Positions 8,858 to 17,378 of a DNA stretch of 64,000 bases are shown in pieces (position 1 is the first letter of the stretch; the number at the start of each line of letters is the position of its first letter). The translations under genes were made by a program, and so were the position numbers. This DNA is from Roseburia sp. (GTDB lineage Bacteria > Bacillota > Clostridia > Lachnospirales > Lachnospiraceae), in NCBI GenBank assembly GCA_017937095.1, contig JAGBEG010000002.1, positions 124,001 to 188,000 of the forward strand. Direction: 5' to 3'. The notes beneath the pieces are model-generated. The model worked only from the letters and a program-made list of their open reading frames with translations. It was not told the DNA's origin and made no database searches.

Positions 8858-9048
8858 AAAAGGAGCTGTTGAGTTTTGACTTCACTGTTAGGGTTCTGTC
8901 AGTTCCGCCTAAAAACTCTCCTGCCGGCTCTGCCGTCGGGATTTACATATAGAACCTAAGGCTTCCTGCAAGGTGCCCATCACCGTGCAGCCGCCTCATG
9001 GAAAAAGACTTTAGAAAGTATCTCCTACATTTTCTAAAGTCTTTTTAT
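8858..9048 (+). ncRNA. Candidate structured small RNA, unidentified
   Basis: No reading frame fits here. Two elaborate hairpins stand side by side. The first closes TTAGG-G-TTCT (8888-8897) with AGAACCTAA (8951-8959) around an inner GC-rich hairpin (8924-8938). The second pairs CTGCA-a-GGTG (8966-8975) with CACC-g-TGCAG (8981-8990), closed by AGGC/GCCT. A perfect 16-bp terminator follows at 9002-9046. A possible plus-strand promoter is CTGACA (8826-8831), 16 bases, TAAAAT (8848-8853). It could be a 6S-like or other small RNA. I do not recognise the family, and it could instead be a minus-strand leader of thiM. Confidence 0.35.
9002..9046. terminator. Strong bidirectional terminator
   Basis: A perfect 16-bp stem, 9002-9017 with 9031-9046, has a 13-base loop and A/T-run flanks on both strands. 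On the minus strand it ends the glutaredoxin-like gene, and on the plus strand it would end the candidate RNA. Confidence 0.9.
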
Positions 9049-9073
9049 ATCTCATGAGAAAGCTCCCTTGTCA

Positions 9074-9304
9074 TTACAATTCAAACGAAATGCTTCCGTC
9101 CTCCATGAGAAAACATGGAATTCCAATATTTCCCGCTTCTTTTATCTCGTCAAATTCCGCCCGCATATCACGCAGCCGCAGAAATTCCTTGAGATTTGCC
9201 GTGGAATCCGTGATACTGATATACTCGCACTCGATTCCCTTTTTCTTTAAAAGCTTATCTGCCTCCACACAATCCGGGCAGAGCATCGTTCCGTAAAATT
9301 TCAT
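9074..9304 (-). CDS. Glutaredoxin-like thioredoxin-fold protein
   Basis: A 76-residue protein starts MKFYGTMLCPDCVEADKLL, with a CPDC active site at the end of the first strand, and the cis-proline motif GNIGIPCFLMEDG later. Such small glutaredoxin-related proteins are cytosolic thiol-disulfide exchangers. The partner is unknown, and an extra cysteine follows the cis-proline (IPCF). ATG 9304 has AAGGAT upstream, better than the GTG-type extension at 9328. It ends in a strong terminator 28 bases later. Confidence 0.87.
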   Translation of the reverse strand: MKFYGTMLCPDCVEADKLLKKKGIECEYISITDSTANLKEFLRLRDMRAEFDEIKEAGNIGIPCFLMEDGSISFEL

Positions 9305-9382
9305 CGTTATCCTTCTTCCTTCTGCCATCTTCCTGACGCATCAGGGGGTCTTCCCTCCGAATGCTGCTTTGCCGACATTTCC

Positions 9383-10528
9383 TCACTTCCACTTACTCTC
9401 CGGCACCTTCCGCTCCTTTAACCGCTTCTTCACAAAGGTGGAAAACAGCGCATAGAGCACAGAGCACAGCGGAATAAACACAAGAATGCCAGGGATGCCA
9501 AACAGATTTCCTCCAATCGTCACGGCTGCAAGCACCCAGATGGACGGCAGTCCGACAGAGTTCCCCACAACGTGCGGATAGATCAGATTTCCCTCCACCT
9601 GCTGCAGCACAAGAAACAGAACCAAAAACCACACCGCCTGAATCGGATTCACCATCACAATCAGAAGCATCCCGACCGCACAGCCGATAAACGCACCGAA
9701 AATCGGTACCAGCGCAGTAAGCGCGATCACAATTCCGGTCAGCATCGCATACGGCATACCAAGCAGCGACATCGAAATCACGAACATCGTTCCGAGAATC
9801 ACAGCTTCCACGCACTGTCCTGACAGGAAGCTTGAAAACACCTGATTCGACAATCGCAGCACCGAAAGTATCTTCTCTGTGACCTTATCCGGGAACAGCG
9901 CATAGAGCACCTGCTTTCCCTGTCTGGAAAGCTTCTCCTTCTGGAACAGCACATAGATGGAAAACGTAAATGCAATCACGAACGTTGTCACTCCGCTCAC
10001 AATGCCGGAGAAGATTCCGACGCCGGAGCTTACCAGACCCGACGCAATCGACTGCACGAAATTCACGATGGAAGTAGAAATAGACGACCAGTCAATATCG
10101 AGTTCCTCGATTGCCGGGGCAAGTGCAGGATACTGACTTGGAATATCGGAAAGCCATTTCTGTACCGCTTTGATTGCCACCGGAATCTGCTCGGCAAGCA
10201 GCGTAATCGTATTTCCAAGCTCCGGGATCACGACCACGAGCGCCAGCGTGATGATACCGATAAAGCAGGCGAGCGTTAGCAGATACGCTACCGGCCTTCT
10301 CCATTTCTGAAATTTTTTGTTCTTGGGAAACAGGTACTTCTCAATCTTCTTCATCGGCACATTGGCAATGAACGCCAGCGCACCGCCGATGAGAAACGGC
10401 ATAATAATGCCAAGCACAAAACGCACCGCGCCGATTACCACGTCAAAATGCTCAATTCCGCAATACAGCAGAATTGCAAACGCAATGACCTGCATCAAAT
10501 GTCTCTTCGTCTCCTTCGATAATTCCAT
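9383..10528 (-). CDS. AI-2E-family transporter
   Basis: The protein of about 381 residues has seven to eight hydrophobic helices and the family's conserved C-terminal block, from LQQVEGNLIYPHVVGNSVGL to NLFGIPGILVFIPLCSVLYAL. It is a member of PF01594. Some members export the AI-2 quorum signal (TqsA), while others act as Na+/H+ antiporters, so the name is a family label. ATG 10528 follows GGAGGG; the longer frame to 10555 is not needed. It lies downstream of traX on the same strand, separated by a multi-hairpin element. Confidence 0.9.
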   Translation of the reverse strand: MELSKETKRHLMQVIAFAILLYCGIEHFDVVIGAVRFVLGIIMPFLIGGALAFIANVPMKKIEKYLFPKNKKFQKWRRPVAYLLTLACFIGIITLALVVVIPELGNTITLLAEQIPVAIKAVQKWLSDIPSQYPALAPAIEELDIDWSSISTSIVNFVQSIASGLVSSGVGIFSGIVSGVTTFVIAFTFSIYVLFQKEKLSRQGKQVLYALFPDKVTEKILSVLRLSNQVFSSFLSGQCVEAVILGTMFVISMSLLGMPYAMLTGIVIALTALVPIFGAFIGCAVGMLLIVMVNPIQAVWFLVLFLVLQQVEGNLIYPHVVGNSVGLPSIWVLAAVTIGGNLFGIPGILVFIPLCSVLYALFSTFVKKRLKERKVPESKWK

Positions 10529-10556
10529 AAGCCCTCCATATTTTTCATCAAACAAC

Positions 10557-10694
10557 GTAGCAGTTCAGCCTTCGGCTTCCTGCTACAGGCATCAAGCCAT
10601 GCAAAAACCGCTTCGCGGTTGGCTTGATGCATCTCCGAACACTACGCTTCCTCACGGACTTAGCAATAAATGCTAAGTCCTGACTGAACTGTTA
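10557..10694. repeat. Multi-hairpin intergenic element
   Basis: CAGTTCAG at 10561-10568 pairs with CTGAACTG at 10684-10691, closing a branched structure. It holds an 11-bp hairpin (10589-10599 with 10620-10630) with an inner AACCGC/GCGGTT, and a perfect 10-bp hairpin, GGACTTAGCA with TGCTAAGTCC, at 10656-10680. A competing hairpin, GTAGCAG (10557-10563) with CTGCTAC (10580-10586), would break the outer stem. There is no T-run, so it is not a standard terminator. It looks like a REP-type repeat or a structured RNA segment between traX and the AI-2E gene. Confidence 0.7.
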
Positions 10695-11423
10695 TCAAAC
10701 AACAGCAATTCCGGCGTTTCCCATGCCAAGACAGATCAGATACAGAATCAGCAGATGCACCGGATAAAACGCATAGAACAAATACTTGATATTTAACCCG
10801 CGCTTCCCGTTATAAAATGCAATCGGAATAAACGCCACAATCGCCGGAAGTTCCCACCAGCAGAACGCCAGACAGCCCGCAAGAATCTGTAAGCCTCTGA
10901 TCTTTCTGGTGAGGTATAACACCAGAATCACCATCACGCCCTTGGCGTCATAATCGGTATGCATCAGATACGCCAGCCCCATGCCGCCAAGCGTGATCGC
11001 CGCCATAAGCACTGCACGCACCGCCGTGTGCCACTCATTCTTCTCATAAGCAGCGTCAAACGCCATTATTGTAAGCAGTCCGATCAGCAGCGTGAAAAAT
11101 ACATTCTGATAACCAAATTCCAGCGGCGTACCGCTGAATGCGAGATCAAACGGCACCTCGGAAACCAGCGCAAACAAAAGCAGCCGGAGCGCGTATTTCT
11201 TCCTGTCTCTTGTATGGTCAAAGCCCTCCACCAGAAGGAAACAATAGATTGGAAATGCAATTCTTCCGATATCCCGCATCCCGAAATAAATCTGGTAGAG
11301 CGCCGGCGTTCCCTGCCCTGTGACTAACAACCTCGCAAGCACCGCCGCTGCAATATGATCGATCAGCATTGTAACGACCGCAATGAGCTTTAACGTGCTT
11401 CCGCTCACTCCATGTGTCCGCAT
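10695..11423 (-). CDS. TraX-family membrane protein
   Basis: The 242-residue integral membrane protein has the TraX signature SGSTLKLIAVVTMLIDHIAA at the N-terminus, then GRIAFPIYCFLLVEGFDHTRDRKKYALRL-type motifs and a late NGKRGLNIKYLFYAFYPVHL block. F-plasmid TraX acetylates pilin, but chromosomal Firmicutes homologues are not linked to conjugation, and nothing conjugative lies nearby. A role as a membrane acyltransferase is therefore only a family-level inference. ATG 11423 has AAGGA upstream. Confidence 0.9.
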   Translation of the reverse strand: MRTHGVSGSTLKLIAVVTMLIDHIAAAVLARLLVTGQGTPALYQIYFGMRDIGRIAFPIYCFLLVEGFDHTRDRKKYALRLLLFALVSEVPFDLAFSGTPLEFGYQNVFFTLLIGLLTIMAFDAAYEKNEWHTAVRAVLMAAITLGGMGLAYLMHTDYDAKGVMVILVLYLTRKIRGLQILAGCLAFCWWELPAIVAFIPIAFYNGKRGLNIKYLFYAFYPVHLLILYLICLGMGNAGIAVV

Positions 11424-11452
11424 ATGTTCCAGTCCTTCCCGAATAATAAAAG

Positions 11453-11490
11453 AAAAGAGGAGAAACGCTTTTCTTTCCTTCTCCTCTTTT
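11453..11490. terminator. Bidirectional terminator after pyrF
   Basis: AAAAGAGGAGAA (11453-11464) pairs perfectly with TTCTCCTCTTTT (11479-11490). It lies 10 bases after the pyrF stop on the minus strand and upstream of traX. Confidence 0.85.
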
Positions 11491-11499
11491 TCCGTACAT

Positions 11500-12198
11500 T
11501 TAACCTACAAATTCCTCCACACATCTGCGGTATGCCGCCACCGGATCATCCGCCTGTGTAATCGGTCTTCCCACAACAATGTAGTCCGAACCAAGCTCCT
11601 TTGCCTTTGCAGGCGTCGTCACGCGCTTCTGATCGCCGACGTCTCCGTCCGCAAAGCGGACTCCCGGCGTAATCGTAAGAAATTTCTCTCCGCAGACCGC
11701 ATGTACCTTGCCTGCCTCCAGCGGTGAACACACCACGCCGTCAAGTCCTGCTTCCATCGTATTCTTCGCATAGTGCATCACTGTCTCGTCGATCGGTTTC
11801 TCAATCCAAAGTTCCTGCTGCATTACTTCCTCGCTCGTGGAGGTAAGCTGCGTTACCGCGATAAGCAGCGGTCTGGTGCCGTCCGGTCTGGTCAACCCTT
11901 CCAGCGCTGCCTGCATCATGCCCTTTGTTCCTGCCGCATGGACATTGCACATATCCACGTCAAGCCCGGAAAGCACCGCCATGGACTTTCTCACCGTGTT
12001 CGGTATATCATGAAGCTTTAAATCAAGGAAAATCTTGTGTCCCATGCTCTTGATCTGACGCACGATGTCCGGTCCCTCGGCATAAAAAAGTTCCATTCCG
12101 ATCTTAACGAACGGCTTTTCCTCCTTGAACTTTCCGAGAAATTCGATGACCTCCGCCTTGCTGTTAAAATCACATGCAATAATAACGTCTCTTCCCAT
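11500..12198 (-). CDS. pyrF: Orotidine 5'-phosphate decarboxylase
   Basis: PyrF makes UMP from OMP in the last step of pyrimidine synthesis. The catalytic DxKxxD set is [12 protein letters not shown] with Asp59, Lys61 and Asp64. The phosphate-binding end [17 protein letters not shown] followed by [11 protein letters not shown] is complete. From ATG 12198, with GGAGG eight bases upstream, the protein has 232 residues, typical of the short bacterial type. The gene stands alone: no other pyr gene is adjacent, and no PyrR-type leader is seen. A 29-bp tandem repeat lies upstream. Confidence 0.96.
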   Translation of the reverse strand: MGRDVIIACDFNSKAEVIEFLGKFKEEKPFVKIGMELFYAEGPDIVRQIKSMGHKIFLDLKLHDIPNTVRKSMAVLSGLDVDMCNVHAAGTKGMMQAALEGLTRPDGTRPLLIAVTQLTSTSEEVMQQELWIEKPIDETVMHYAKNTMEAGLDGVVCSPLEAGKVHAVCGEKFLTITPGVRFADGDVGDQKRVTTPAKAKELGSDYIVVGRPITQADDPVAAYRRCVEEFVG

Positions 12199-12312
12199 TC
12201 TATTATCCTCCGTTTCATGTCTGTGGCTATTATACACTTGCACCCGTTGTTTGACAAGAGATTCCTGCCCCGGTTTCCGCATTCCTGCCCCGAGTTTCGC
12301 AGATTTGTCCTG

Positions 12313-12399
12313 TGCAAGCTGTTACATGGACTTTGTTCTGCTGCAAGCTGTCGCATGGACTTTGTTCTGCTGCAAGCTGCCGCATGGACTTTGTTCTGC
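12313..12399. repeat. Three tandem 29-bp repeats
   Basis: Copies start at 12313, 12342 and 12371, all with TGCAAGCTG, a variable pair of bases, then CATGGACTTTGTTCTGC. They differ at only one to three positions. Just before them, CATTCCTGCCCC and GATTCCTGCCCC form a shorter duplication (12266-12295). The array lies between divergent pyrF and the small peptide gene. There are no spacers, so it is not a CRISPR. Confidence 0.9.
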
Positions 12400-12514
12400 T
12401 GCGGCTTTTATGCGCCAGATTCTTATTTATGCACATGAAAACGCCTGCATATTTTTTGGCATAGTTTTGGCATATTTCCACGGCATACCGCATATACTTT
12501 ATGGGGGTGATTAC

Positions 12515-12610
12515 ATGTATCTGATTATCGGTATGCTGATTGCGATTGTTACTGCAAAATACGGGCTGTGCCTCTACTACGGCTTAAAGCCACACAGCGA
12601 CCGCAAGTGA
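12515..12610 (+). CDS. 31-residue hydrophobic peptide, possible type I toxin
   Basis: ATG 12515 is preceded by GGGGGTGATTAC, a strong ribosome binding site of the kind seen in front of holin-like type I toxins. The peptide starts MYLIIGMLIAIVTAKYGLCL, a single hydrophobic helix, and ends in the polar tail KPHSDRK. A perfect 16-bp terminator follows 17 bases after the stop. Size, helix-plus-charged-tail layout and isolation fit small membrane toxins of Firmicutes. An antisense antitoxin RNA has not been shown. It may also be an ordinary small membrane protein. Confidence 0.55.
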   Translation: MYLIIGMLIAIVTAKYGLCLYYGLKPHSDRK

Positions 12611-12626
12611 CTGTCGGATGGAAACA

Positions 12627-12685
12627 GTAACAGGAAAACGGCCCCTTTCATGGAAGCCGTTTTCCTGTTACGAAGCACTTTTTTT
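12627..12685 (+). terminator. Terminator after the small peptide
   Basis: A perfect 16-bp stem (12627-12642 with 12656-12671) is followed by a run of seven T on the plus strand. The minus strand has no T-run, so it serves the plus-strand peptide gene rather than the radical SAM gene. Confidence 0.85.
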
Positions 12686-12694
12686 CAATTGTAA

Positions 12695-13831
12695 TTACCA
12701 AACAGCACTGCCGGGATGAATAATCGTCCGTCCTAAACGATGCAGCCGCTCCCATGTATGCTCAAAAAACATCTGATATGCCGGGCACAGATAATTCAGC
12801 CCAGGTTTTCCATCTACAAAAGGCTCTCTCCATCTGCGGCATCCGCCTCTGCAAAGAGCGCGGTATGGACATGATGTGCATTTCTCCGCCACATGACGCG
12901 AAACCTCTACAAACTGCCTTGCAGCTTCCTTCTGTAACAACCCCGAAAAACTATCCTCAATCGTCCCAAGCTTCCACTCTTCCGTACAATAGAAATCACA
13001 CGGATAAACGCTTCCGTCTCCTTCCACGACAAAGTAGCAGTTGCAGCATCCATTCATACCGCACTCCTCCGGCGGATATCCCACCGTCATTTGCGCAAGA
13101 TTGGAAAACATACGGACATCCATGATCTCGCCATGTTTAAAGTCTTCATACCACAAATCAAAAAATTGGCACAAAAACTTTCCGTAGGCCTCCGGCGTTA
13201 CTGCATAGGGGTTACGCGCTGATGGACTATTTCTTCCAAGTTCGTCCATGCAGGGAATCAACTGAACATACGGAAAATGATTCCTCTTATAGAATTTATA
13301 AAAAGCGCTTGCTTTTCCCGCAGTTTCATTTGTCACGACCGTCAGGATATTAAAATTCACCCGATACTTCCGCAGAATATCAACCGTCTGCATCAACCGT
13401 TCAAAGGTTCTCTGTCCCTTGGCATCCAGACGGGCAGAATCATGGAGTTTGCGCGGTCCATCCAGGGACAGCCCCACCAGGAAATCATTCTCATTTAAGA
13501 ACTTTGCCCACTCTTCATCAATTAAAATGCCATTTGTCTGAATCGTATTTTCAATGATTAAATTCTTATCGTTATATCTTCTCTGAAATTCCAGCGCCTT
13601 GCGGAAAAAATTAATTCCCGCCAAAGTCGGTTCTCCTCCTTGAAACGCAAATGTCAAAGAGCCATCGGCATATGCAATAGCTCTTTGAATCAGCAATTCC
13701 AAGGTTTCCTCCGACATGAATCCAAGACTGTATTTCTCCCGGTTACTGCTCAGGCATTTATAAAAGCAATACTTACAATCGATATTACAATTTGCAGATG
13801 TTGGTTTAATTAATATGCTTGCTGCCGGCAT
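12695..13831 (-). CDS. Anaerobic sulfatase-maturating radical SAM enzyme
   Basis: The enzyme converts the active-site Cys or Ser of a sulfatase to formylglycine without oxygen. The radical SAM cluster is Cys15, Cys19 and Cys22 in CNIDCKYCFY; FAFQGGEPTL is the SAM-binding GGEP motif. The SPASM domain with further clusters follows: CGMNGCCNCYFVVEGDGSVYPCDFYC and CTSCPYRALCRGGC. The length of 378 residues fits the family. The gene is last in the sulfate-ester operon, 105 bp after the sulfatase it must activate. ATG 13831 has GGAGAAAGG upstream. Confidence 0.95.
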   Translation of the reverse strand: MPAASILIKPTSANCNIDCKYCFYKCLSSNREKYSLGFMSEETLELLIQRAIAYADGSLTFAFQGGEPTLAGINFFRKALEFQRRYNDKNLIIENTIQTNGILIDEEWAKFLNENDFLVGLSLDGPRKLHDSARLDAKGQRTFERLMQTVDILRKYRVNFNILTVVTNETAGKASAFYKFYKRNHFPYVQLIPCMDELGRNSPSARNPYAVTPEAYGKFLCQFFDLWYEDFKHGEIMDVRMFSNLAQMTVGYPPEECGMNGCCNCYFVVEGDGSVYPCDFYCTEEWKLGTIEDSFSGLLQKEAARQFVEVSRHVAEKCTSCPYRALCRGGCRRWREPFVDGKPGLNYLCPAYQMFFEHTWERLHRLGRTIIHPGSAVW

Positions 13832-13936
13832 TCCTTTCTCCTATCAACATTTTTCAATCTAAGCTGCTCAATCCTTATCATACACTGAGGTATATTTATT
13901 TACTTTAAGGGCAGTCACCTCTGAAACCCGCTTCCT

Positions 13937-16228
13937 TTATTCAACATGTAATGCTTTATTTAAGTCTTCCTCTGCATCAACTGTTGTCGCTGCAACATCA
14001 ATGATAACTTCCTTCACCTCTCCCTTATATTCAAATGGTGAAGCATAGTCATTATCATATACGGACGTAAATTTGTTCTGCTTCAAAGAGGTAAGCGTTC
14101 CTGCTCCGACTGTATAGAAGAACTGCTCTACTTTCGTCGCGCCAACCTTTTTATCATTGACATAAAGGCCTGCCTCTGCCTGATGTTCACCTACAACTAC
14201 GAAATCCAAGCGTACCTTAACTTCACCTAATGGCAGTTCTGCATCTGATTCTGCAATATAAAAAGTATCTGCATCCAGATTATACACAAACTTGGGCTTA
14301 TTATCCTTGATATATAATGACAATCCGCCGAATCGGTCACCCTTGGCAAGCAATGCACCTTCCTCCGCAGTATCCGTTCTGTTAAGTGTTATAATAACTG
14401 AGTGAGTTCTCGTTCCAAGCCCAGGATCGCTTACCAGATTGTATGGGTAACGTACATTCTTATACACATATGTCTTTGCCGGAAGAGCCATACGTCCGTG
14501 TACCTCCTTTATAGCATCGTGACTGTGAAGCATACCTGTTTTAAGCATCGGAAATACTCCATACCGCCCTGCCTGAATAAGCCACTCTTCCTTCAACTCT
14601 TCAAGTTTTTCAGGATATTTCTTCGCCACATCATGCTTTTCCGAATAATCCTCATCCACATGGTAAAGTTCCCACACATCATCTGCATAATTTATTCCAA
14701 AGGAATCGTTGAATGTATGATTTACTACCGCCTTCCAGCCATCTTTGTAGATTGCACGATTACCATGCATCTCAAAATATTGTACCGTCTTATCTGTTCT
14801 GGCATCCTTGTCTTCAAAGGTTTTCTTAAATGAGATTCCCTGTAGAGGCTCCTGCGCCACACCCTTTATATTTTTCGGTTTTTCAAATCCCAATACATCA
14901 AGAATCGTTGGCGTAATATCTGAAACATGTACAAACTGACTTACTACGCTGCCCGGCTGTCTTATGGCTTCCGGATAGCGAACAATCATCGAATCCTTGA
15001 CTCCGCCCTCATATGTCCACTGCTTATACCATTGAAATGGCGTATTTCCGGCATTTGCCCATCCTGTCGGATAATGCGGCTGTGAAAACTCATTTCCCAA
15101 GGTATCATAATTCTGAAGGGCAAGCTCTACATCTCTGGGATATTCCTCCAGAATATCCATACTTGTATTCAGATTGAAGTGACCGTCTTTACCTCCTTCT
15201 GCGGATGCCCCATTATCAGAAAGCAGTACGATTATTGTGTTATCCAAGATTTCCTGCTCCCTCAGGAAATCAACCAGCTTTCCAATCTGTGCATCGGTAT
15301 GCTCTAAGAAACCTGCAAATACCTCCATATATCTTGCGTAAGCCTTTTTCTGGTTATCCGTGAGATCATCCCATGCCTTTACATGCTCATTTCTCTCAGT
15401 AAGCTCTGCCTCCTGTGGGATAACTCCAAGCCTTTTCTGGTTTGCAAACCACTCCTCTCTAATTGCATCCCAGCCCTTATCAAACTTGCCCTTATACTTA
15501 TCAATATATTCCTGTGGGGCATGGTGGGGGGAATGCATTGCACCATAAGCCAGATATAAGAAAAACGGCTGCTTGGGATATGAAAAATGATGTTCATAAA
15601 TATAATGAATCGCATTTTCTGTCAAATCCTCTGACAAATGATATCCCTCACTCGCTTTCTTTGGCGCCTCTACCATTGTGTTGTCTCTGGTAAGCGTTGG
15701 ATTCCACTGATCCATATCAGCCGCCAAAAATCCATAATAATTATCAAAGCCCTTGTTAAGCGGCCAATTATGATATGGTCCTGCACCGCTTCTCTCATCG
15801 TTTGCACTAAGATGCCACTTTCCTATAGCTATCGTATGGTAATCATACTCATGCAGCACTTCCGCTATCGTTCCATACTCCGGATTGATTCCTCCAAGAT
15901 TATTTCTTGTCGAAAAATTTGTTTCAGCAACAGTACTAATTCCTACCGAATGGTGATTTGCTCCTGTGAGGAGGCTTGCTCTGGTGGCTGAGCAGATTGC
16001 CGTCGTATGAAAATTGTTATAACGCAGTCCCTCATTTGCCAACCGGTCAATATTCGACGTATGAATTGTTGAGCCATAGCATCCTAACTGTGCAAACCCG
16101 GTATCGTCCAATACTATGTATATTACGTTCGGTTTCCCGTCGGAAGGACTTTTTACAGTAGCATAGCTAAATTTTGTATCATTAATCGTCCTTCCTATTA
16201 TTCCATTAAATTTTCTCTTATCTGCCAT
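13937..16228 (-). CDS. Arylsulfatase, Cys-type, cytosolic
   Basis: The 763-residue enzyme hydrolyses sulfate esters. The formylglycine site is Cys79 in AICSATRASLLTG (C-x-A-x-R). The metal ligands VLDDTGF near residue 41 and LLSDNGAS further on are present, as is WANAGNTPFQWYKQW, a block of the long AtsA-like sulfatases. The length of about 760-790 matches that group, with a C-terminal beta-rich domain from about residue 560. No signal peptide is visible, so it works in the cytosol on substrates brought in by the adjacent ABC transporter. The exact substrate (aryl, alkyl or sugar sulfate) is open. GAGGGA precedes ATG 16228. Confidence 0.95.
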   Translation of the reverse strand: MADKRKFNGIIGRTINDTKFSYATVKSPSDGKPNVIYIVLDDTGFAQLGCYGSTIHTSNIDRLANEGLRYNNFHTTAICSATRASLLTGANHHSVGISTVAETNFSTRNNLGGINPEYGTIAEVLHEYDYHTIAIGKWHLSANDERSGAGPYHNWPLNKGFDNYYGFLAADMDQWNPTLTRDNTMVEAPKKASEGYHLSEDLTENAIHYIYEHHFSYPKQPFFLYLAYGAMHSPHHAPQEYIDKYKGKFDKGWDAIREEWFANQKRLGVIPQEAELTERNEHVKAWDDLTDNQKKAYARYMEVFAGFLEHTDAQIGKLVDFLREQEILDNTIIVLLSDNGASAEGGKDGHFNLNTSMDILEEYPRDVELALQNYDTLGNEFSQPHYPTGWANAGNTPFQWYKQWTYEGGVKDSMIVRYPEAIRQPGSVVSQFVHVSDITPTILDVLGFEKPKNIKGVAQEPLQGISFKKTFEDKDARTDKTVQYFEMHGNRAIYKDGWKAVVNHTFNDSFGINYADDVWELYHVDEDYSEKHDVAKKYPEKLEELKEEWLIQAGRYGVFPMLKTGMLHSHDAIKEVHGRMALPAKTYVYKNVRYPYNLVSDPGLGTRTHSVIITLNRTDTAEEGALLAKGDRFGGLSLYIKDNKPKFVYNLDADTFYIAESDAELPLGEVKVRLDFVVVGEHQAEAGLYVNDKKVGATKVEQFFYTVGAGTLTSLKQNKFTSVYDNDYASPFEYKGEVKEVIIDVAATTVDAEEDLNKALHVE

Positions 16229-16280
16229 TTTCTTATCCCTCTATACATATGTTTCAAATTCTGATGAAATAGTTATCTTA

Positions 16281-17363
16281 TTATTCTGCCAACTCGTCCA
16301 CAGCCTTCTGATAATAACTTGTATCAAAGAATGAATCTATGTCAACTGCTTCCGAAATCAATGAATGATTTATTAACCATTCATTTAAGTTCTCATAATA
16401 TGCAAGGCTTTCGTCCGTGATTTCAGGCAATAGATATACCAGCGAAGTATCAAATGCATACTGTGCTTCATAGCAGTCTGCTCCAATCTGCGCTGATGCA
16501 ACAGCATCATATAAATCCTGTGGATTTGCAACAGCATCCTCATAGGCACGAATTAACGCTTTATTAATTGCGACACCAACCTCAGGATCTTCCTCTAATA
16601 CAGAGCTTGCAACCTCAAATAAATATGAAGTGTGACCATCCTCCACCTTAGTGCTGTCATCTAAAACATTTCCTATGCCCAGCCCTTCAAAATATACCAG
16701 AGACGGAAGTGTCATAACATATGCATCTGCTTCCCCTGTTGAAAGCAGCGATGTCGCGTCTGTTGCATTGATAATCTCTACTGCATCAACATCAATATCA
16801 TATGCGGCAACATAATGTTCCCAATAATACTGAGCTGTCGTTCCGGTCAGAACAATTACTTTTTTCCCTTCAAGGTCCTTTGCAGAAGTAATATCGCCTG
16901 TTGCCAAAACACCGAATTGCTGCTTCTTATTTACTGTTGCAACAACAGTTGTATCAATTCCATTACTCTTGCTTGTAAACGCCGGAAAATCTCCGTATAC
17001 TGCCGCATTTATATCTCCGGCAGCCAATGCTTCATTGATCTCGGGACCGGCTTCCTGAAAAGCGACAATATTTGCTGTGTACCCAACCGCATTCAGTTCC
17101 TCCTCAAGATATCCATTATTACATGCAAGATTTGCAATTTCCATGGCAACTGAATCATCCGAACCTGCTGCACCGATGTTTAACTTCTTAAACGTCTCTT
17201 TTCCCTGTTCCGCAACACTTCCTGTACTTTCTGTTCCTCCCGTACTTTCCGCACTTCCTGCACTTTTCGCATTGCCGGAATCTGTGTCTGCGCAAGCGGT
17301 GAGTCCTCCAAGGACTAAAGCTGTTCCTAATAATAATGCTGATATTTTTTTACTGTTCTTCAT
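16281..17363 (-). CDS. ABC transporter substrate-binding lipoprotein, SsuA/TauA-like
   Basis: The 360-residue precursor has a lipoprotein signal ending LVLGGLTAC with Cys24 as lipid site, a Gly/Ser/Thr-rich linker, then the NMT1/SsuA-type fold: LNIGAAGSDDSVAMEIANLA, VGYTANIVAFQEAGPEINEALAAGDINAA and DLEGKKVIVLTGTTAQYYWE. This group binds sulfonates, taurine, nitrate or sulfate esters. The sulfatase directly downstream suggests a sulfate ester or aryl sulfate ligand. The start has AGGAGG upstream. Two tiny reading frames lie between the permease gene and this one. Confidence 0.92.
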   Translation of the reverse strand: MKNSKKISALLLGTALVLGGLTACADTDSGNAKSAGSAESTGGTESTGSVAEQGKETFKKLNIGAAGSDDSVAMEIANLACNNGYLEEELNAVGYTANIVAFQEAGPEINEALAAGDINAAVYGDFPAFTSKSNGIDTTVVATVNKKQQFGVLATGDITSAKDLEGKKVIVLTGTTAQYYWEHYVAAYDIDVDAVEIINATDATSLLSTGEADAYVMTLPSLVYFEGLGIGNVLDDSTKVEDGHTSYLFEVASSVLEEDPEVGVAINKALIRAYEDAVANPQDLYDAVASAQIGADCYEAQYAFDTSLVYLLPEITDESLAYYENLNEWLINHSLISEAVDIDSFFDTSYYQKAVDELAE

Positions 17364-17378
17364 TTTTTCCTCCTCTTT

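Noticed and set aside
8771..9000. TPP, glycine or T-box riboswitch for the thiamine operon
   Set aside because: None of the conserved cores could be found on either strand; only unidentified hairpins are present.
10695..11423. TraX as evidence for a conjugative element
   Set aside because: No relaxase, type IV secretion or plasmid gene nearby; chromosomal TraX homologues are common in Firmicutes.
12313..12399. Tandem repeats as a CRISPR array
   Set aside because: The 29-bp units follow one another directly with no unique spacers, and no cas gene is in the window.
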